From Azospirillum oryzae (GTDB lineage: Bacteria > Pseudomonadota > Alphaproteobacteria > Azospirillales > Azospirillaceae), in contig NZ_FXAK01000007.1 of NCBI RefSeq assembly GCF_900177515.1, positions 2,464,501-2,528,500 on the forward strand: a stretch of 64,000 nt of DNA, given 5' to 3'. Below the pieces are notes generated by a model. It was not told the origin of the DNA, did not search any database, and saw only the letters and a program-made list of their open reading frames with translations. This document shows positions 1 to 8,614 of the stretch, piece after piece. Positions within the stretch are counted from its first letter, which is position 1; the number at the start of each line of letters is the position of its first letter. The position numbers and the translations under genes are program-made.

Positions 1-792
1 GATGAAGCGCCCTGCGATCCAGGTGCTGTGCGCCGAGGGCGGCAGGTGGTAACGGTGGCTCATCAGCGGCCGGATGTCGCGCCAGTTCAGCCGCACCGGC
101 GCCAGATCGCCGTGCCAGCCCACCGCGTCCAGCGGGTTGAACGGATAGGTCATGGCGCAGATCTGCCCGCGCTTCCTGACCCGGACCAGCGTCTCGCGCT
201 CGTGCTTCTGCGCCTGGAAGGCGTCGTCCAGCGCCGGGACGTCCAGCACCGCCGGGTCGAAGATGGCGTGGGTGCCGACCAGCCCCTTGTGCGGCAGCTT
301 GTAGGCGTCGTTGGTGGCCTCCACCATCAGCACCATCACCGCCTCGTCCGTCTCCAGCCGCCAGCAGGTGTTGCGCGGCAGCACGACATAGTCGCCCTCG
401 CGCACCTCCAGATGGCCGTAGTCGCAATAGAGGTGGCCGCCGCCCTGGTGGAAGAACAGCAGGTCGTCGCCGTCGGCGTTGCGGACCAGATGGTCCATCT
501 TGCCCTTGAAGCGCCACAGCCGCAGCTGGGTCGCCCCGTTGCCCAGCAGGGCGGGCGCCTCCAAGGGACAACCCGGCATTGTGTCGACATGGTTCAGGTC
601 GAAGGCGCGCGGGCGCAGCGGCCCGTCGAAGCTGGTCCAGCCGGTCGGCGGGTGGGCATGGTGCATCTGGGTCGCCGGGCCGAAGAAGCCCTCGCGCCCC
701 ATCTCGCGCTCGTAGGTGCCGGCGGGGAGCCGGACATGGGCCTGACGCGACGCGTTGCCTTCGACCTTCGGAAACGAAATCCAGTTCTTCAT
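1..792 (-). CDS. hmgA: Homogentisate 1,2-dioxygenase, N-terminal 264 codons (cut by window edge)
   Basis: Non-haem Fe(II) enzyme that opens the ring of homogentisate to maleylacetoacetate in tyrosine, phenylalanine and phenylacetate breakdown. Reading from an ATG at 790-792 gives MKNWISFPKVEGNASRQAHV, then GTYEREMGREGFFGPATQMH and a cupin-like core (LLFFHQGGGHLYCDYGHLEV, DYVVLPRNTCWRLE), matching the compact bacterial form of the family. The frame stays open to position 1, so the C-terminal domain with most iron ligands lies outside the window. The gene is divergent from a MarR regulator, and a palindrome lies between them. A hydroxylase that could supply homogentisate is 2 kb away. The family call is from recognition of the sequence; the natural substrate is inferred. 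Confidence 0.85.
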   Translation of the reverse strand, partial: MKNWISFPKVEGNASRQAHVRLPAGTYEREMGREGFFGPATQMHHAHPPTGWTSFDGPLRPRAFDLNHVDTMPGCPLEAPALLGNGATQLRLWRFKGKMDHLVRNADGDDLLFFHQGGGHLYCDYGHLEVREGDYVVLPRNTCWRLETDEAVMVLMVEATNDAYKLPHKGLVGTHAIFDPAVLDVPALDDAFQAQKHERETLVRVRKRGQICAMTYPFNPLDAVGWHGDLAPVRLNWRDIRPLMSHRYHLPPSAHSTWIAGRFI

Positions 793-866
793 GGCGCTTC
801 CCCATTCCATGCCGCCGGCTGCTTCCGCATCGGGCACCGGCAGGCTTGTTCCGTTGCCGCCATTTT

Positions 867-882
867 AGTTTCGTTTGAAACT
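867..882. promoter_or_regulatory. Palindrome between hmgA and the MarR gene, candidate operator
   Basis: Perfect 6-4-6 inverted repeat AGTTTC-GTTT-GAAACT in the 158-bp divergent intergenic region. It is 75 bp upstream of the hmgA start and 69 bp upstream of the MarR start. MarR dimers bind short palindromes of this size, and a regulator divergent from its target commonly controls both. The palindrome is seen directly; its binding by this regulator is inferred. Confidence 0.5.
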
Positions 883-950
883 GTTGCAAGAGCCAAATTC
901 CGGCGCAGGATGGGATCCTCCGCGATTCCTCCTACAGACGACGACAGCCG

Positions 951-1496
951 ATGCCGCCCGCCCGCCGTTCCAGAACCGCATCATCGAAATCCGCTGCCGC
1001 GCCGGCCGACATCCCGGCTCTGCACCTGACGCGCTTCCTGCCTTACCGGCTGTCGGTGCTGGCGAATACCGTCAGCCACACGCTGGCCAAGCTGTACGAG
1101 AAGCGGTTCGGCATCACCATCCCGGAATGGCGGATCATCGCCGTGCTGGGCGGCGGCGAGACGATGAGCGCGGGAGAGATCGCGCAGCGCACCGCCATGG
1201 ACAAGGTGCAGGTCAGCCGCGCCATCAGCCGCATGCTCGACTCGAGCCTGATCCTGCGCGAATCGGGCGACACCGACCGGCGCAAGGCCCTGCTCACCCT
1301 GACGCCGAAGGCTCTGGCGATCTATGCCGAGATCGTGCCGATGGCCCTGACCTATGAGGACGAGGTCACCGACGCCCTGTCGATCGACGAGCGCGCGCAG
1401 CTCGACACTCTGCTGTCCAAGCTGCAGGCCCGCGCCGACCAGCTGGCCGCCCGCCCGGCGCCTGTCGCCGCACAGGTGGAGCCTGTGGAGGAGTAA
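951..1496 (+). CDS. MarR-family transcriptional regulator
   Basis: A 181-residue winged-helix regulator. After a basic, low-complexity N-terminus of about 25 residues comes the MarR core: helix RFLPYRLSVLANTVSHTLAK, then ITIPEWRIIAVL, the recognition-helix region SAGEIAQRTAMDKVQVSRAI, and the wing RESGDTDRRKALLTLT. The last 20 residues are Ala/Pro/Glu-rich and probably disordered. It is divergent from hmgA with a palindrome between them, so local control of homogentisate catabolism, probably derepression by a pathway aromatic acid, is a reasonable inference. The start at 951 gives a slightly long N-terminus; a later start is possible. Confidence 0.85.
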   Translation: MPPARRSRTASSKSAAAPADIPALHLTRFLPYRLSVLANTVSHTLAKLYEKRFGITIPEWRIIAVLGGGETMSAGEIAQRTAMDKVQVSRAISRMLDSSLILRESGDTDRRKALLTLTPKALAIYAEIVPMALTYEDEVTDALSIDERAQLDTLLSKLQARADQLAARPAPVAAQVEPVEE

Positions 1497-1502
1497 AGCC
1501 GC

Positions 1503-2129
1503 TCAGCCCCCCTTCACCTTGTGCAGCGGCTGGCTGGTGCCGGCATCCACGCGGCCGCGGCCGGGTTCCTCCGCCTCCAGGGGGGCGCAGGCGACCATGG
1601 TGGCGAGCGAGCGGCGGGCGAGGCGCTGGTATTCCTCCGTGCCTTCCGACTTCCAGGCAACCTCCTCGGGCCGCAGCTCGCGCATCACCTTGGCCGGCAG
1701 GCCGGCCGCCAGCGTGCGCGGTGGCACGACGAAGCCGGCCTTGACGAAGGCCATGGCGGCGACGATCGACTCCTCGCCGATCTCCGCCCCGTCCATCACC
1801 ACCACATTCATGCCGACCAGCGCGTTGCGCCGGACGATGCAGCCGTGCAGCACGGCGCCATGGCCAACATGCCCGTCCTCCTCGACGATGGCATCATGGC
1901 CGGGGAAGGCGTGGATCGTGCAGTTGTCCTGCACGTTGCTGCCCCGCTGCAGCACGATCCTGCCGAAATCGCCGCGCAGGCTGGCGCAGGGGCCGACATA
2001 GCAGCCCGGCCCCACCACCACGTCGCCGATCAGCACGGCGGAGGGATGGACGAATGCGGTCGGGTCGATGACGGGGATCACGCCGTCGATGGCATAGACG
2101 GTGGGGCGCGGCAAGGTAGGGTTGGGCAT
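1503..2129 (-). CDS. paaY: PaaY/CaiE-type hexapeptide-repeat protein (gamma-carbonic-anhydrase fold)
   Basis: A 208-residue left-handed beta-helix protein. Hexapeptide turns run from about residue 20 to 150 (HPSAVLIGDVVVGPGCYVG, RGSNVQDNCTIHAF, DGHVGHGAVLHGCIVRR), followed by the C-terminal helix PAKVMRELRPEEVAWK typical of the PaaY/CaiE group. Putative metal-ligand histidines are in TIHAF, GHVGHGA. In the phenylacetate pathway PaaY acts as a thioesterase on the ring-hydroxylated CoA intermediate, relieving CoA sequestration. It converges on the MarR gene, with the stops only a few bases apart, and sits among aromatic-acid genes. CaiE or a plain gamma-CA-like protein are the alternatives. Confidence 0.7.
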   Translation of the reverse strand: MPNPTLPRPTVYAIDGVIPVIDPTAFVHPSAVLIGDVVVGPGCYVGPCASLRGDFGRIVLQRGSNVQDNCTIHAFPGHDAIVEEDGHVGHGAVLHGCIVRRNALVGMNVVVMDGAEIGEESIVAAMAFVKAGFVVPPRTLAAGLPAKVMRELRPEEVAWKSEGTEEYQRLARRSLATMVACAPLEAEEPGRGRVDAGTSQPLHKVKGG

Positions 2130-2271
2130 GGTCGGGCGCTCCTCGGTTTCTCTTTCCGGTCTTTTGCTGCAAGGCTACACCGCCGCGCGCTGTACGCGAT
2201 ACTGATTTTCCGTCATAGTGAACATACCTGTATCGCTTCGCCAACGCCGTCTCCGGCCGTCGGATCGGGGC

Positions 2272-2307
2272 TTGATTGGTATCAAATGCAACTGTATCGT
2301 TGGCAAC
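2272..2307. promoter_or_regulatory. Two short palindromes upstream of the hydroxylase gene
   Basis: The 262-bp intergenic region 2130-2391 contains TTGAT-TGGT-ATCAA (2272-2285) and GTTG-G-CAAC (2299-2307), the latter flanked by symmetrical AT pairs. They lie 85-120 bp upstream of the hydroxylase ATG, a plausible operator position. No clear -35/-10 pair was identified. A regulatory role is inferred only from position and symmetry. Confidence 0.3.
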
Positions 2308-2391
2308 AATAACAAATCACCGCAAAGCCGACCGCTCCGCGGCCGGGCCGCCAACGCGTCCTGTCATGGTTTCCGGGGGAGGAAACGCCCA

Positions 2392-4059
2392 ATGCACGCG
2401 ACCTTCAGCTATCCGAAATACAGCTTCACACCGTCGGAGGAACAGCGCACCGGCACGGTCCGGCGCCATCCGGTGGTGGTCATCGGCGCCGGCCCGGTCG
2501 GGCTGACCGCCGCGCTCGACTTCGCGCGCAAGGGCGTGCCGGTGGTGGTGCTCGACGCCGAGGACACCGTCAGCGTCGGCAGCCGCGCCGTCTGCTATGC
2601 CAAGCGGGCGCTGGAGGTGTGGGACCGGCTGGGCGTCGGCCAGCGCATGATCGACAAGGGCGTGGTGTGGAAGATCGGCAAGGTCTTCAACGGCGACCGC
2701 ATGGTCTACCAGTTCGACCTGCTGCCGGAGCCGGACCACAAGATCCCCGCCTTCATCAACCTCCAGCAATATTATCTGGAGGATTTCCTGGTCACGGAAG
2801 CGCGGAAAAGCGAGCTGATCGACCTGCGCTGGCTCTCCCGCGTCATCTCGGCCAAGCAGGAGGCCGACCATGTCGTCCTGCAGGTCGAGACGCCCGACGG
2901 CGTCCATGCGGTGGAGGCCGATTGGGTCATCGCCTGCGACGGCGCCAAGTCGTCGGTGCGCAAGATGCTGGGGCTGGAATTCCAGGGAGAGGTGTTCAAG
3001 GACCGCTTCCTGATCGCCGACGTGGTGATGAAGGCCGATTTCCCGGCGGAGCGCTGGTTCTGGTTCGACCCGCCCTTCCACCGCAAGCAGTCGGCCCTGC
3101 TGCACATGCAGCCCGACAATGTCTGGCGCCTGGATTTCCAGCTGGGCTGGGATGCCGACCCGGAGGAAGAGAAGAAGCCGGAGCGCGTCATTCCCCGCGT
3201 CCAGGCGATGCTGGGCGCCGACACGCCGTTCGAGCTGGAATGGGTGTCGGTCTACACCTTCCAGTGCCGCCGGCTGGAGCGGTTCCGTCATGGCCGCATC
3301 CTGTTCGCCGGCGATTCGGCCCATCAGGTCTCGCCCTTCGGTGCCCGCGGCGCCAACAGCGGCGTGCCCGACGCCGACAATCTGGTGTGGAAGCTGGCGC
3401 TGGTGCTGGACGGCAAGGCGCCCGACTCGCTGCTCGACAGCTACAGCGACGAACGGGTCACGGCGGCGAAGGAGAACATCCTGAACTCCACCCGCTCCAC
3501 CGACTTCATCACGCCGAAGAGCGAGATGAGCCGCGTCTTCCGCGACGCCGTGCTGGAGCTTGCGGTCGACCAGCCCTTCGCCCGCTCGCTGGTCAATTCC
3601 GGCCGGCTGTCCACCCCCACCACCTACACCGACAGCCCGCTGAACACGCCGGACAGCGACGCCTTCGCCGGCCGGATGGTGCCCGGAGCGCCCGCCACCG
3701 ACGCGCCGGTGGAACGCGACGGCCATGCCGGCTGGCTGATGGAGGCGCTGGACGGCCGCTTCACCGTGCTCTACGCCGCCGCCGGCGATGAAATGGGCGG
3801 GCCGGTCCCGGCGGAGGTGGCGGAGGCGCTGGACGGTCTTGCCGCCGGGCCGCTGCCGCTGGCCTGGCACGCGGTGACCGAGCGGCGGCGCGGCATCGCC
3901 GGGGAACTGGTCGACAGCGCCGGCCGCCTGCGCGAGCGCTACGACCTGACGCCGGGCAGCGTCTATCTGATCCGCCCCGACCAGCACATCGCCGCCCGCT
4001 GGCGCCGCTTCGACGCGGACGCGCTGTCCGCCGCGCTGAACCGCGCCACCGGGCGCTGA
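2392..4059 (+). CDS. mhaA: FAD-dependent aromatic hydroxylase, MhaA-like (3-hydroxyphenylacetate 6-hydroxylase candidate)
   Basis: A 555-residue class A flavoprotein monooxygenase. The ADP-binding motif GAGPVG starts near residue 32, the second FAD motif FAGDSAHQVSPFGARG is near residue 305, and a thioredoxin-like C-terminal domain follows. The start at 2392 is preceded by GGGGGAGGAAAC; the longer frame upstream has no ribosome binding site. A DUF2783 gene follows after 24 bp. In Pseudomonas putida U, 3-hydroxyphenylacetate 6-hydroxylase consists of a large flavoprotein (MhaA) and a small coupling protein (MhaB) and forms homogentisate, which fits the hmgA gene nearby. General MhpA/PheA-type hydroxylases share this fold, so the substrate is an inference from context. 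Confidence 0.72.
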   Translation: MHATFSYPKYSFTPSEEQRTGTVRRHPVVVIGAGPVGLTAALDFARKGVPVVVLDAEDTVSVGSRAVCYAKRALEVWDRLGVGQRMIDKGVVWKIGKVFNGDRMVYQFDLLPEPDHKIPAFINLQQYYLEDFLVTEARKSELIDLRWLSRVISAKQEADHVVLQVETPDGVHAVEADWVIACDGAKSSVRKMLGLEFQGEVFKDRFLIADVVMKADFPAERWFWFDPPFHRKQSALLHMQPDNVWRLDFQLGWDADPEEEKKPERVIPRVQAMLGADTPFELEWVSVYTFQCRRLERFRHGRILFAGDSAHQVSPFGARGANSGVPDADNLVWKLALVLDGKAPDSLLDSYSDERVTAAKENILNSTRSTDFITPKSEMSRVFRDAVLELAVDQPFARSLVNSGRLSTPTTYTDSPLNTPDSDAFAGRMVPGAPATDAPVERDGHAGWLMEALDGRFTVLYAAAGDEMGGPVPAEVAEALDGLAAGPLPLAWHAVTERRRGIAGELVDSAGRLRERYDLTPGSVYLIRPDQHIAARWRRFDADALSAALNRATGR

Positions 4060-4083
4060 TTTTTGAACTCGTGGAGCCCTCCC

Positions 4084-4281
4084 ATGGCCAAACTGATGAC
4101 CGAGCAGCGTTTCGCCAGCCCGGACGACGTGTACCAGTTGCTGATCGACAGCCACCGCGACCTGACCCCCGACCAGAGCACCCGCCTGAACGCCAAGCTG
4201 ATCCTGCTGCTCGCCAACCACATCGGCGACGCAGAGGTTCTGGCCGAGGCGTTGCGCGTGGCGCGGCAGGGGGTGGAGTAA
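4084..4281 (+). CDS. mhaB: Small DUF2783 protein, probable hydroxylase coupling subunit (MhaB-like)
   Basis: 65 residues, mostly helical: FASPDDVYQLLIDSHRDLTP, then RLNAKLILLLANHIGD. It starts at 4084 just after a GGAGCC ribosome binding site and lies 24 bp downstream of the flavoprotein hydroxylase, so the two are almost certainly co-transcribed. DUF2783 proteins recur beside flavoprotein hydroxylases of this type, and MhaB is a similarly small partner required for productive hydroxylation by MhaA. The coupling role here is inferred from size and neighbour. Confidence 0.68.
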   Translation: MAKLMTEQRFASPDDVYQLLIDSHRDLTPDQSTRLNAKLILLLANHIGDAEVLAEALRVARQGVE

Positions 4282-4387
4282 CGGAGGTGGGGGGGAGGCG
4301 GCCCGCCCCCACCTCCCCCCTGACGCCAAGCCCAAGATGGCGTACAAAGGCGCAAGAGCCCTTCCCCACGCGAAGACTGCGCCGACC

Positions 4388-5776
4388 ATGATCCTGCGCC
4401 GCCTGCTCCCCCTGCTGCTCATGCTGCTGTGCTGCGGCCAAGCCCTGGCCGAGGGGCTGACGCAGACGGCGCTGTCGATCCCCGTGCGCTTCCCCGACGG
4501 CAGTTCCGCCACGCTGGAGGCAATGCTGCTGCGGCCGGACGGTCCCGGCCCCTACCCCGTCGTCCTGCTCAGCCACGGCACGCCGCGCAACCCGGGGGAC
4601 CGGGCGCAGATGACGCCGCTGCGCTACCTGCCGGAAGCCCGCGAGTTCGCGCGGCGCGGCTGGGCGGTGGTGGCGGTGATGCGGCGCGGCTATGGCGGGT
4701 CGGACGGTCCCTACAGCGAGACGACCGGCGCCTGCAGCAACCCCGACTACCTGCACTCCGCCCGCCAGAGCGCCGAGGACCTGCGTCAGGCCATCCGCTA
4801 TGTCGCGGCCCAGCCCTTCGCCGATGCCAGCCGCATCGTCGCGGTCGGCGTGTCGGCCGGCGGGCTGGCCAGCATCGCGCTCAGCGCCGACCCGCCGCCG
4901 GGACTGAAGGCGGCCATCAGCTTCGCCGGCGGCCGCGGCTCCGTCGCCGACAACGAAGTCTGCCGGGAGGAGCGGCTGGTCGCCGCCTTCGGCACGCTGG
5001 GCCGCAGTTCGCGCGTTCCCACCCTGTGGATCTATGCCGAGAACGACCTGTTCTTCGGTCCCGACCTCGCCCGCCGCCTGTGGGAGGCCTTCACCCACGA
5101 GGGCGGGCGGGCGGAGTTCATCGCCGCCCCGCCCAACGGCAAGGACGGGCACGGCTTCTTCAGCGCCGCCATCCCGCAATGGACGCCGATGGTCGACCGG
5201 TTCCTGGCGAAGAACGGGCTGGTGCTGCGCGACATGCCGATGGCGCTGACGCTGCCGGCGCTTCCCCCGCCACCGGAGCTGTCCGCCGCCAACCGCGCCA
5301 AGTTCCCCGCCTATGTCGAGGCCGGCGGCAACAAGGCCTTCGCCGTGTCCCCCGACGGCGCCTATGGCTGGAAGTCCGGCATGCGCAGCCTGGATGAGGC
5401 GCAGAACGGCGCGCTGGAGAATTGCGCGTCGCACACCCAGAAGGGCTGCCGCATCGCCTATCTCAACGACCGCCCGGCCGGTGCCGCCTCCGCCGCCAAC
5501 ACCGCCGAAGTCGCCGCCCCGGCGGAGGCGCCGCGCGGCACCCGCGTCAGGCTGGAGCCGCCGCAGGAACTGTCGGCCTCCGGCCGCGACAAGTTCGGCG
5601 CCTATGTCGAGGCTGCCGGGCGCAAGGCATTCGCGGTGTCGCAGGACGGCGCCTTCGGCTGGAAGGCCGGCATGCCCAGCGAGGACGCCGCCCGCCGCGC
5701 CGCCCTCGACAACTGCGCCAAATTCACCCGCCACACCTGCTATGTCGTGATCGTCGACGACCGGCCGCTGCGCTGA
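4388..5776 (+). CDS. Exported alpha/beta hydrolase with duplicated C-terminal domain
   Basis: 462 residues beginning with a signal peptide (MILRRLLPLLLMLLCCGQALA), so probably periplasmic. Residues 22-290 form a dienelactone-hydrolase/acylaminoacyl-peptidase-type fold: oxyanion region LLSHGTP, nucleophile motif GVSAGG, acid in YAENDLFF, and histidine in KDGHGFF. The C-terminus carries two copies of a domain of about 60 residues, each with FxAYVEAxGxKAFAVSxDGAxGWK and two cysteines near the end, joined by an Ala-rich linker. The repeat may bind cell-wall or sugar ligands but I do not recognise it. The ATG at 4388 is chosen because it begins the signal peptide. A strong terminator follows. Substrate unknown. 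Confidence 0.75.
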   Translation: MILRRLLPLLLMLLCCGQALAEGLTQTALSIPVRFPDGSSATLEAMLLRPDGPGPYPVVLLSHGTPRNPGDRAQMTPLRYLPEAREFARRGWAVVAVMRRGYGGSDGPYSETTGACSNPDYLHSARQSAEDLRQAIRYVAAQPFADASRIVAVGVSAGGLASIALSADPPPGLKAAISFAGGRGSVADNEVCREERLVAAFGTLGRSSRVPTLWIYAENDLFFGPDLARRLWEAFTHEGGRAEFIAAPPNGKDGHGFFSAAIPQWTPMVDRFLAKNGLVLRDMPMALTLPALPPPPELSAANRAKFPAYVEAGGNKAFAVSPDGAYGWKSGMRSLDEAQNGALENCASHTQKGCRIAYLNDRPAGAASAANTAEVAAPAEAPRGTRVRLEPPQELSASGRDKFGAYVEAAGRKAFAVSQDGAFGWKAGMPSEDAARRAALDNCAKFTRHTCYVVIVDDRPLR

Positions 5777-5801
5777 GGCGCCGCCCCATCGCAACAAATG
5801 A

Positions 5802-5835
5802 AAAAGGCCCGTCCGGCATCCCGGACGGGCCTTTT
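5802..5835. terminator. Bidirectional intrinsic terminator between hydrolase and infC
   Basis: Perfect 15-bp stem AAAAGGCCCGTCCGG / CCGGACGGGCCTTTT with a 4-nt loop (CATC). The A-run on one side and T-run on the other allow it to work for both convergent transcripts: the hydrolase on the plus strand and thrS-infC on the minus strand. Confidence 0.9.
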
Positions 5836-5853
5836 CCGCAACCTCGCCCCGCG

Positions 5854-6390
5854 TCAGCGCGGAGCCAGCACCATGACCATCTGGCGGCCTTCGAGCTTCG
5901 GCATCTGCTCGACCTTCGCCAGCGCCTCCAGCTCGTCGCGGACGCGGACCAGCACATTCATACCCAGATCCTGGTGCGCCATTTCACGGCCGCGGAAGCG
6001 CAGGGTCACCTTGACCTTGTCACCTTCCTCAAGGAAACGGCGCGCCGAGCGCATCTTCACGTCATAGTCGTTGTCATCGATGTTCGGCCGGAGCTTGATC
6101 TCCTTGACCTCGATGATCTTCTGCTTCTTGCGGGCCTCGTTCGCCTTCTTCTGCGCCTCGTACTTGAACTTGCCATAGTCGAGGATTTTGCAGACAGGCG
6201 GTTCCGCCTGGGGAGCAATCTCGACCAGGTCGAGACCGGCATCCTCAGCGGCCAGCAGGGCATCGCGCAACGACACCACCCCGATCATCTCGCCGTCGGC
6301 ACCGACGAGACGAACGGAACGAGCCGAGATCTCCCGGTTAACCCGCGGGCCTTCGCGGGTCGGGGCGGCTTCGGACGGAATCCTGGCTAT
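5854..6390 (-). CDS. infC: Translation initiation factor IF-3
   Basis: IF-3 binds the 30S subunit and proofreads start-codon and initiator-tRNA pairing. The protein has the N-domain (GPRVNREI, VRLVGADGEMIGVVSLRDAL), the linker KFKYEAQKKANEARKKQK and the C-domain (EIKLRPNIDDNDYDVK, FLEEGDKVKVTLRFRGREM). The open frame reaches an ATG at 6432, but that adds an unusual leader. The likely start is ATA at 6388-6390, giving IARIPSEAAP and 178 residues, with GGAGAA eight bases upstream. infC is known for rare start codons that IF-3 itself discriminates against. It lies downstream of thrS, the usual order; rpmI/rplT are not adjacent. Confidence 0.9.
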   Translation of the reverse strand: MARIPSEAAPTREGPRVNREISARSVRLVGADGEMIGVVSLRDALLAAEDAGLDLVEIAPQAEPPVCKILDYGKFKYEAQKKANEARKKQKIIEVKEIKLRPNIDDNDYDVKMRSARRFLEEGDKVKVTLRFRGREMAHQDLGMNVLVRVRDELEALAKVEQMPKLEGRQMVMVLAPR

Positions 6391-6464
6391 GGACGCTTCT
6401 CCATGGTCTGAAACCACGCGGAAGCCGGCCATCCAGAGGAGGGCCGGCGGCGTCGCGCGGTCGG

Positions 6465-8429
6465 TTAAAACGGCGAATCGGTCACGGCATCGCCGGCAGG
6501 CGATCTCGCTTCCTCAACCAGTTTATTCACCGCCGCGTCGAGGGCAAGAATTTCCTGATCCTTGCCGCCCAGCACGCGGAGCGCGACCGTCCGTTCATCC
6601 GCTTCCCGCTTTCCGACAACCAGCATCAGGGGGACCTTCTGCAGGCTGTGCTCGCGGACCTTCAGGTTGATCTTCTCGTTGCGGGTGTCGAGTTCGACGC
6701 GCAGGCCCTTGCGCTTCAACAGCTTGGCCACTTCCTCGGCATAGCCGTCGGCCTCGCTGGTGATGGTGGCGACGGTGACCTGCACCGGCGACAGCCACAG
6801 CGGGAACTTGCCGGCGTAATGCTCGATCAGCATGCCGATGAAGCGCTCCATCGACCCCAGGATCGCCCGGTGCAGCATGATCGGCCGATGGCGGGCGCCA
6901 TCCTCGCCGATGTAGCTGGCATCGAGTCGTTCCGGCAGGTTCGGATCGTACTGCAGCGTGCCGCACTGCCAGGTCCGGCCGATGGCGTCGGTCAGGTGGA
7001 ACTCCACCTTGGGGCCGTAGAAGGCGCCCTCGCCCGGCAGCTCCTCATACTCCAGCCCGGCGTCGCGCAGCGCCTGGGCCAGCGCCCCTTCGGCGCGGTC
7101 CCACAGCTCGTCGGCGCCGGTGCGGACGTCCGGACGCAGCGCCAGCTTCACCGAGATCGTGTCGAAGCCCAGGTCCTTGTAGACGCCGAGCTGCAGCTTG
7201 AAATACTCGGCCGCCTCGCTCTGCACCTGATCCTCGGTGCAGAAGATGTGGGCGTCGTCCTGGGTGAAGGCGCGGACGCGCATGATGCCGTGCAGCGCGC
7301 CCGACGGCTCGTTGCGGTGGCAGGCGCCGAACTCCGCCATGCGGATCGGCAGGTCGCGGTAGGAGCGCAGGCCATGGCGGAAGATCTGGACATGGCCGGG
7401 GCAGTTCATCGGCTTGATGCCCAGCAGCTTCTCGCCGCCGTCGGCCTCCACCTTGAACATGTTGTCGCCATACATGTCCCAGTGGCCCGACGCCTTGAAC
7501 AGCGAGCTGTCGATCAGCTGCGGCGTCTTGACCTCGACATAGCCGGCGGCCTTCAGCTTGGTGCGGATGTAGGTTTCCAGCGTCTGGTAGAGCGTCCAGC
7601 CCTTCGGATGCCAGAAGACCGAGCCGACCGCCTCTTCCTGCACATGGAACAGATCCAGTTCCTTGCCCAGCTTGCGGTGGTCGCGCTTCTCCGCCTCCTC
7701 CAGCTGGTGCAGGTAGGCCTTCAGCTCCTTCTCGTCGCGCCAGGCGGTGCCGTAGATGCGCTGGAGCATGGGGTTGCGGCTGTCGCCGCGCCAATAGGCG
7801 CCGGCCACCTTCATCAGCTTGAAGCCCTGCCCGACCTTGCCGGTCGTCATGGCGTGGGGCCCGCGGCACAGATCCAGCCAGTCGCCCTGGCGGTAGATCG
7901 ACACCGGCTCACCCTGCGGGATCGCGGCGATCAGCTCGGCCTTATAATGCTCGCCGAGCTTCTTGAAGTAGGCGACCGCCTCGTCGCGGTCCCACACCTC
8001 GCGCACGATCGGGATGTCGGCCCCGACGATCTCGCGCATCTTCGCCTCGATCTTCTCCAGATCCTCGGGCGTGAACGGCTCGTCGCGCGCGAAGTCATAA
8101 TAGAAGCCGGTGGCGATCGACGGGCCGATCGTGACCTGCGTGCCGGGATAGAGCTTCTGCACCGCGTCGGCCAGCACATGGGCGGCGTCGTGGCGGATGA
8201 CCTCGAGAGCGTCGGCGTGGTTGCGCGTGACGATCTCGATCTTGGCGTTGGTAGTGACGGTGGTGGTGAGGTCCTTCACCGTGCCGTCGATCTTGACGGC
8301 AAGCGCATCTTTGGCCAGGCGCGAACCGATGGACTGGGCAATCTCAAGCCCCGTCACCGGCCGGTCGAACTCCCGCACGCTGCCGTCGGGCAGCGTGATG
8401 GCGATGTTGGACGTCACCGAAGTCACCAT
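6465..8429 (-). CDS. thrS: Threonyl-tRNA synthetase
   Basis: 654-residue class II aminoacyl-tRNA synthetase charging tRNA-Thr. It has an N-terminal TGS domain (ITLPDGSVREFDRPVTGLEI), then the editing domain with HDAAHVLADAV, YDFARDEPFTPEDL and LCRGPH. The catalytic core carries motif 2 FGACHRNEPSGALHG and the zinc-site cysteine in MNCPGH, and the anticodon-binding domain follows (FPLWLSPVQVTV). The ATG at 8429 begins the TGS domain; the longer frame adds 24 residues that do not fit the family. Transcribed with infC, 74 bp downstream. Confidence 0.97.
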   Translation of the reverse strand: MVTSVTSNIAITLPDGSVREFDRPVTGLEIAQSIGSRLAKDALAVKIDGTVKDLTTTVTTNAKIEIVTRNHADALEVIRHDAAHVLADAVQKLYPGTQVTIGPSIATGFYYDFARDEPFTPEDLEKIEAKMREIVGADIPIVREVWDRDEAVAYFKKLGEHYKAELIAAIPQGEPVSIYRQGDWLDLCRGPHAMTTGKVGQGFKLMKVAGAYWRGDSRNPMLQRIYGTAWRDEKELKAYLHQLEEAEKRDHRKLGKELDLFHVQEEAVGSVFWHPKGWTLYQTLETYIRTKLKAAGYVEVKTPQLIDSSLFKASGHWDMYGDNMFKVEADGGEKLLGIKPMNCPGHVQIFRHGLRSYRDLPIRMAEFGACHRNEPSGALHGIMRVRAFTQDDAHIFCTEDQVQSEAAEYFKLQLGVYKDLGFDTISVKLALRPDVRTGADELWDRAEGALAQALRDAGLEYEELPGEGAFYGPKVEFHLTDAIGRTWQCGTLQYDPNLPERLDASYIGEDGARHRPIMLHRAILGSMERFIGMLIEHYAGKFPLWLSPVQVTVATITSEADGYAEEVAKLLKRKGLRVELDTRNEKINLKVREHSLQKVPLMLVVGKREADERTVALRVLGGKDQEILALDAAVNKLVEEARSPAGDAVTDSPF

Positions 8430-8614
8430 TTCACTAGTGTTGGTCTCACCCGCATCGGGTGCCCGGACTTGGCCGGGAACGCGAAATTTCCATCGCCGCA
8501 TGGGGGAATGTCAAGCGCGGTGGCGGAAATCAAGGGGAGCGCGGCTCAAGCACTTGCCCCCACCCCAACCCTCCCCGCTGGGCGGGGGAGGTTAGGTGGG
8601 GGTCTAACGACACC

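Noticed and set aside
2317..4512. Minus-strand open frame of 731 codons opposite the hydroxylase
   Set aside because: Low-complexity Gly/Val/Arg product, no ribosome binding site, spans two genes with strong family matches on the other strand.
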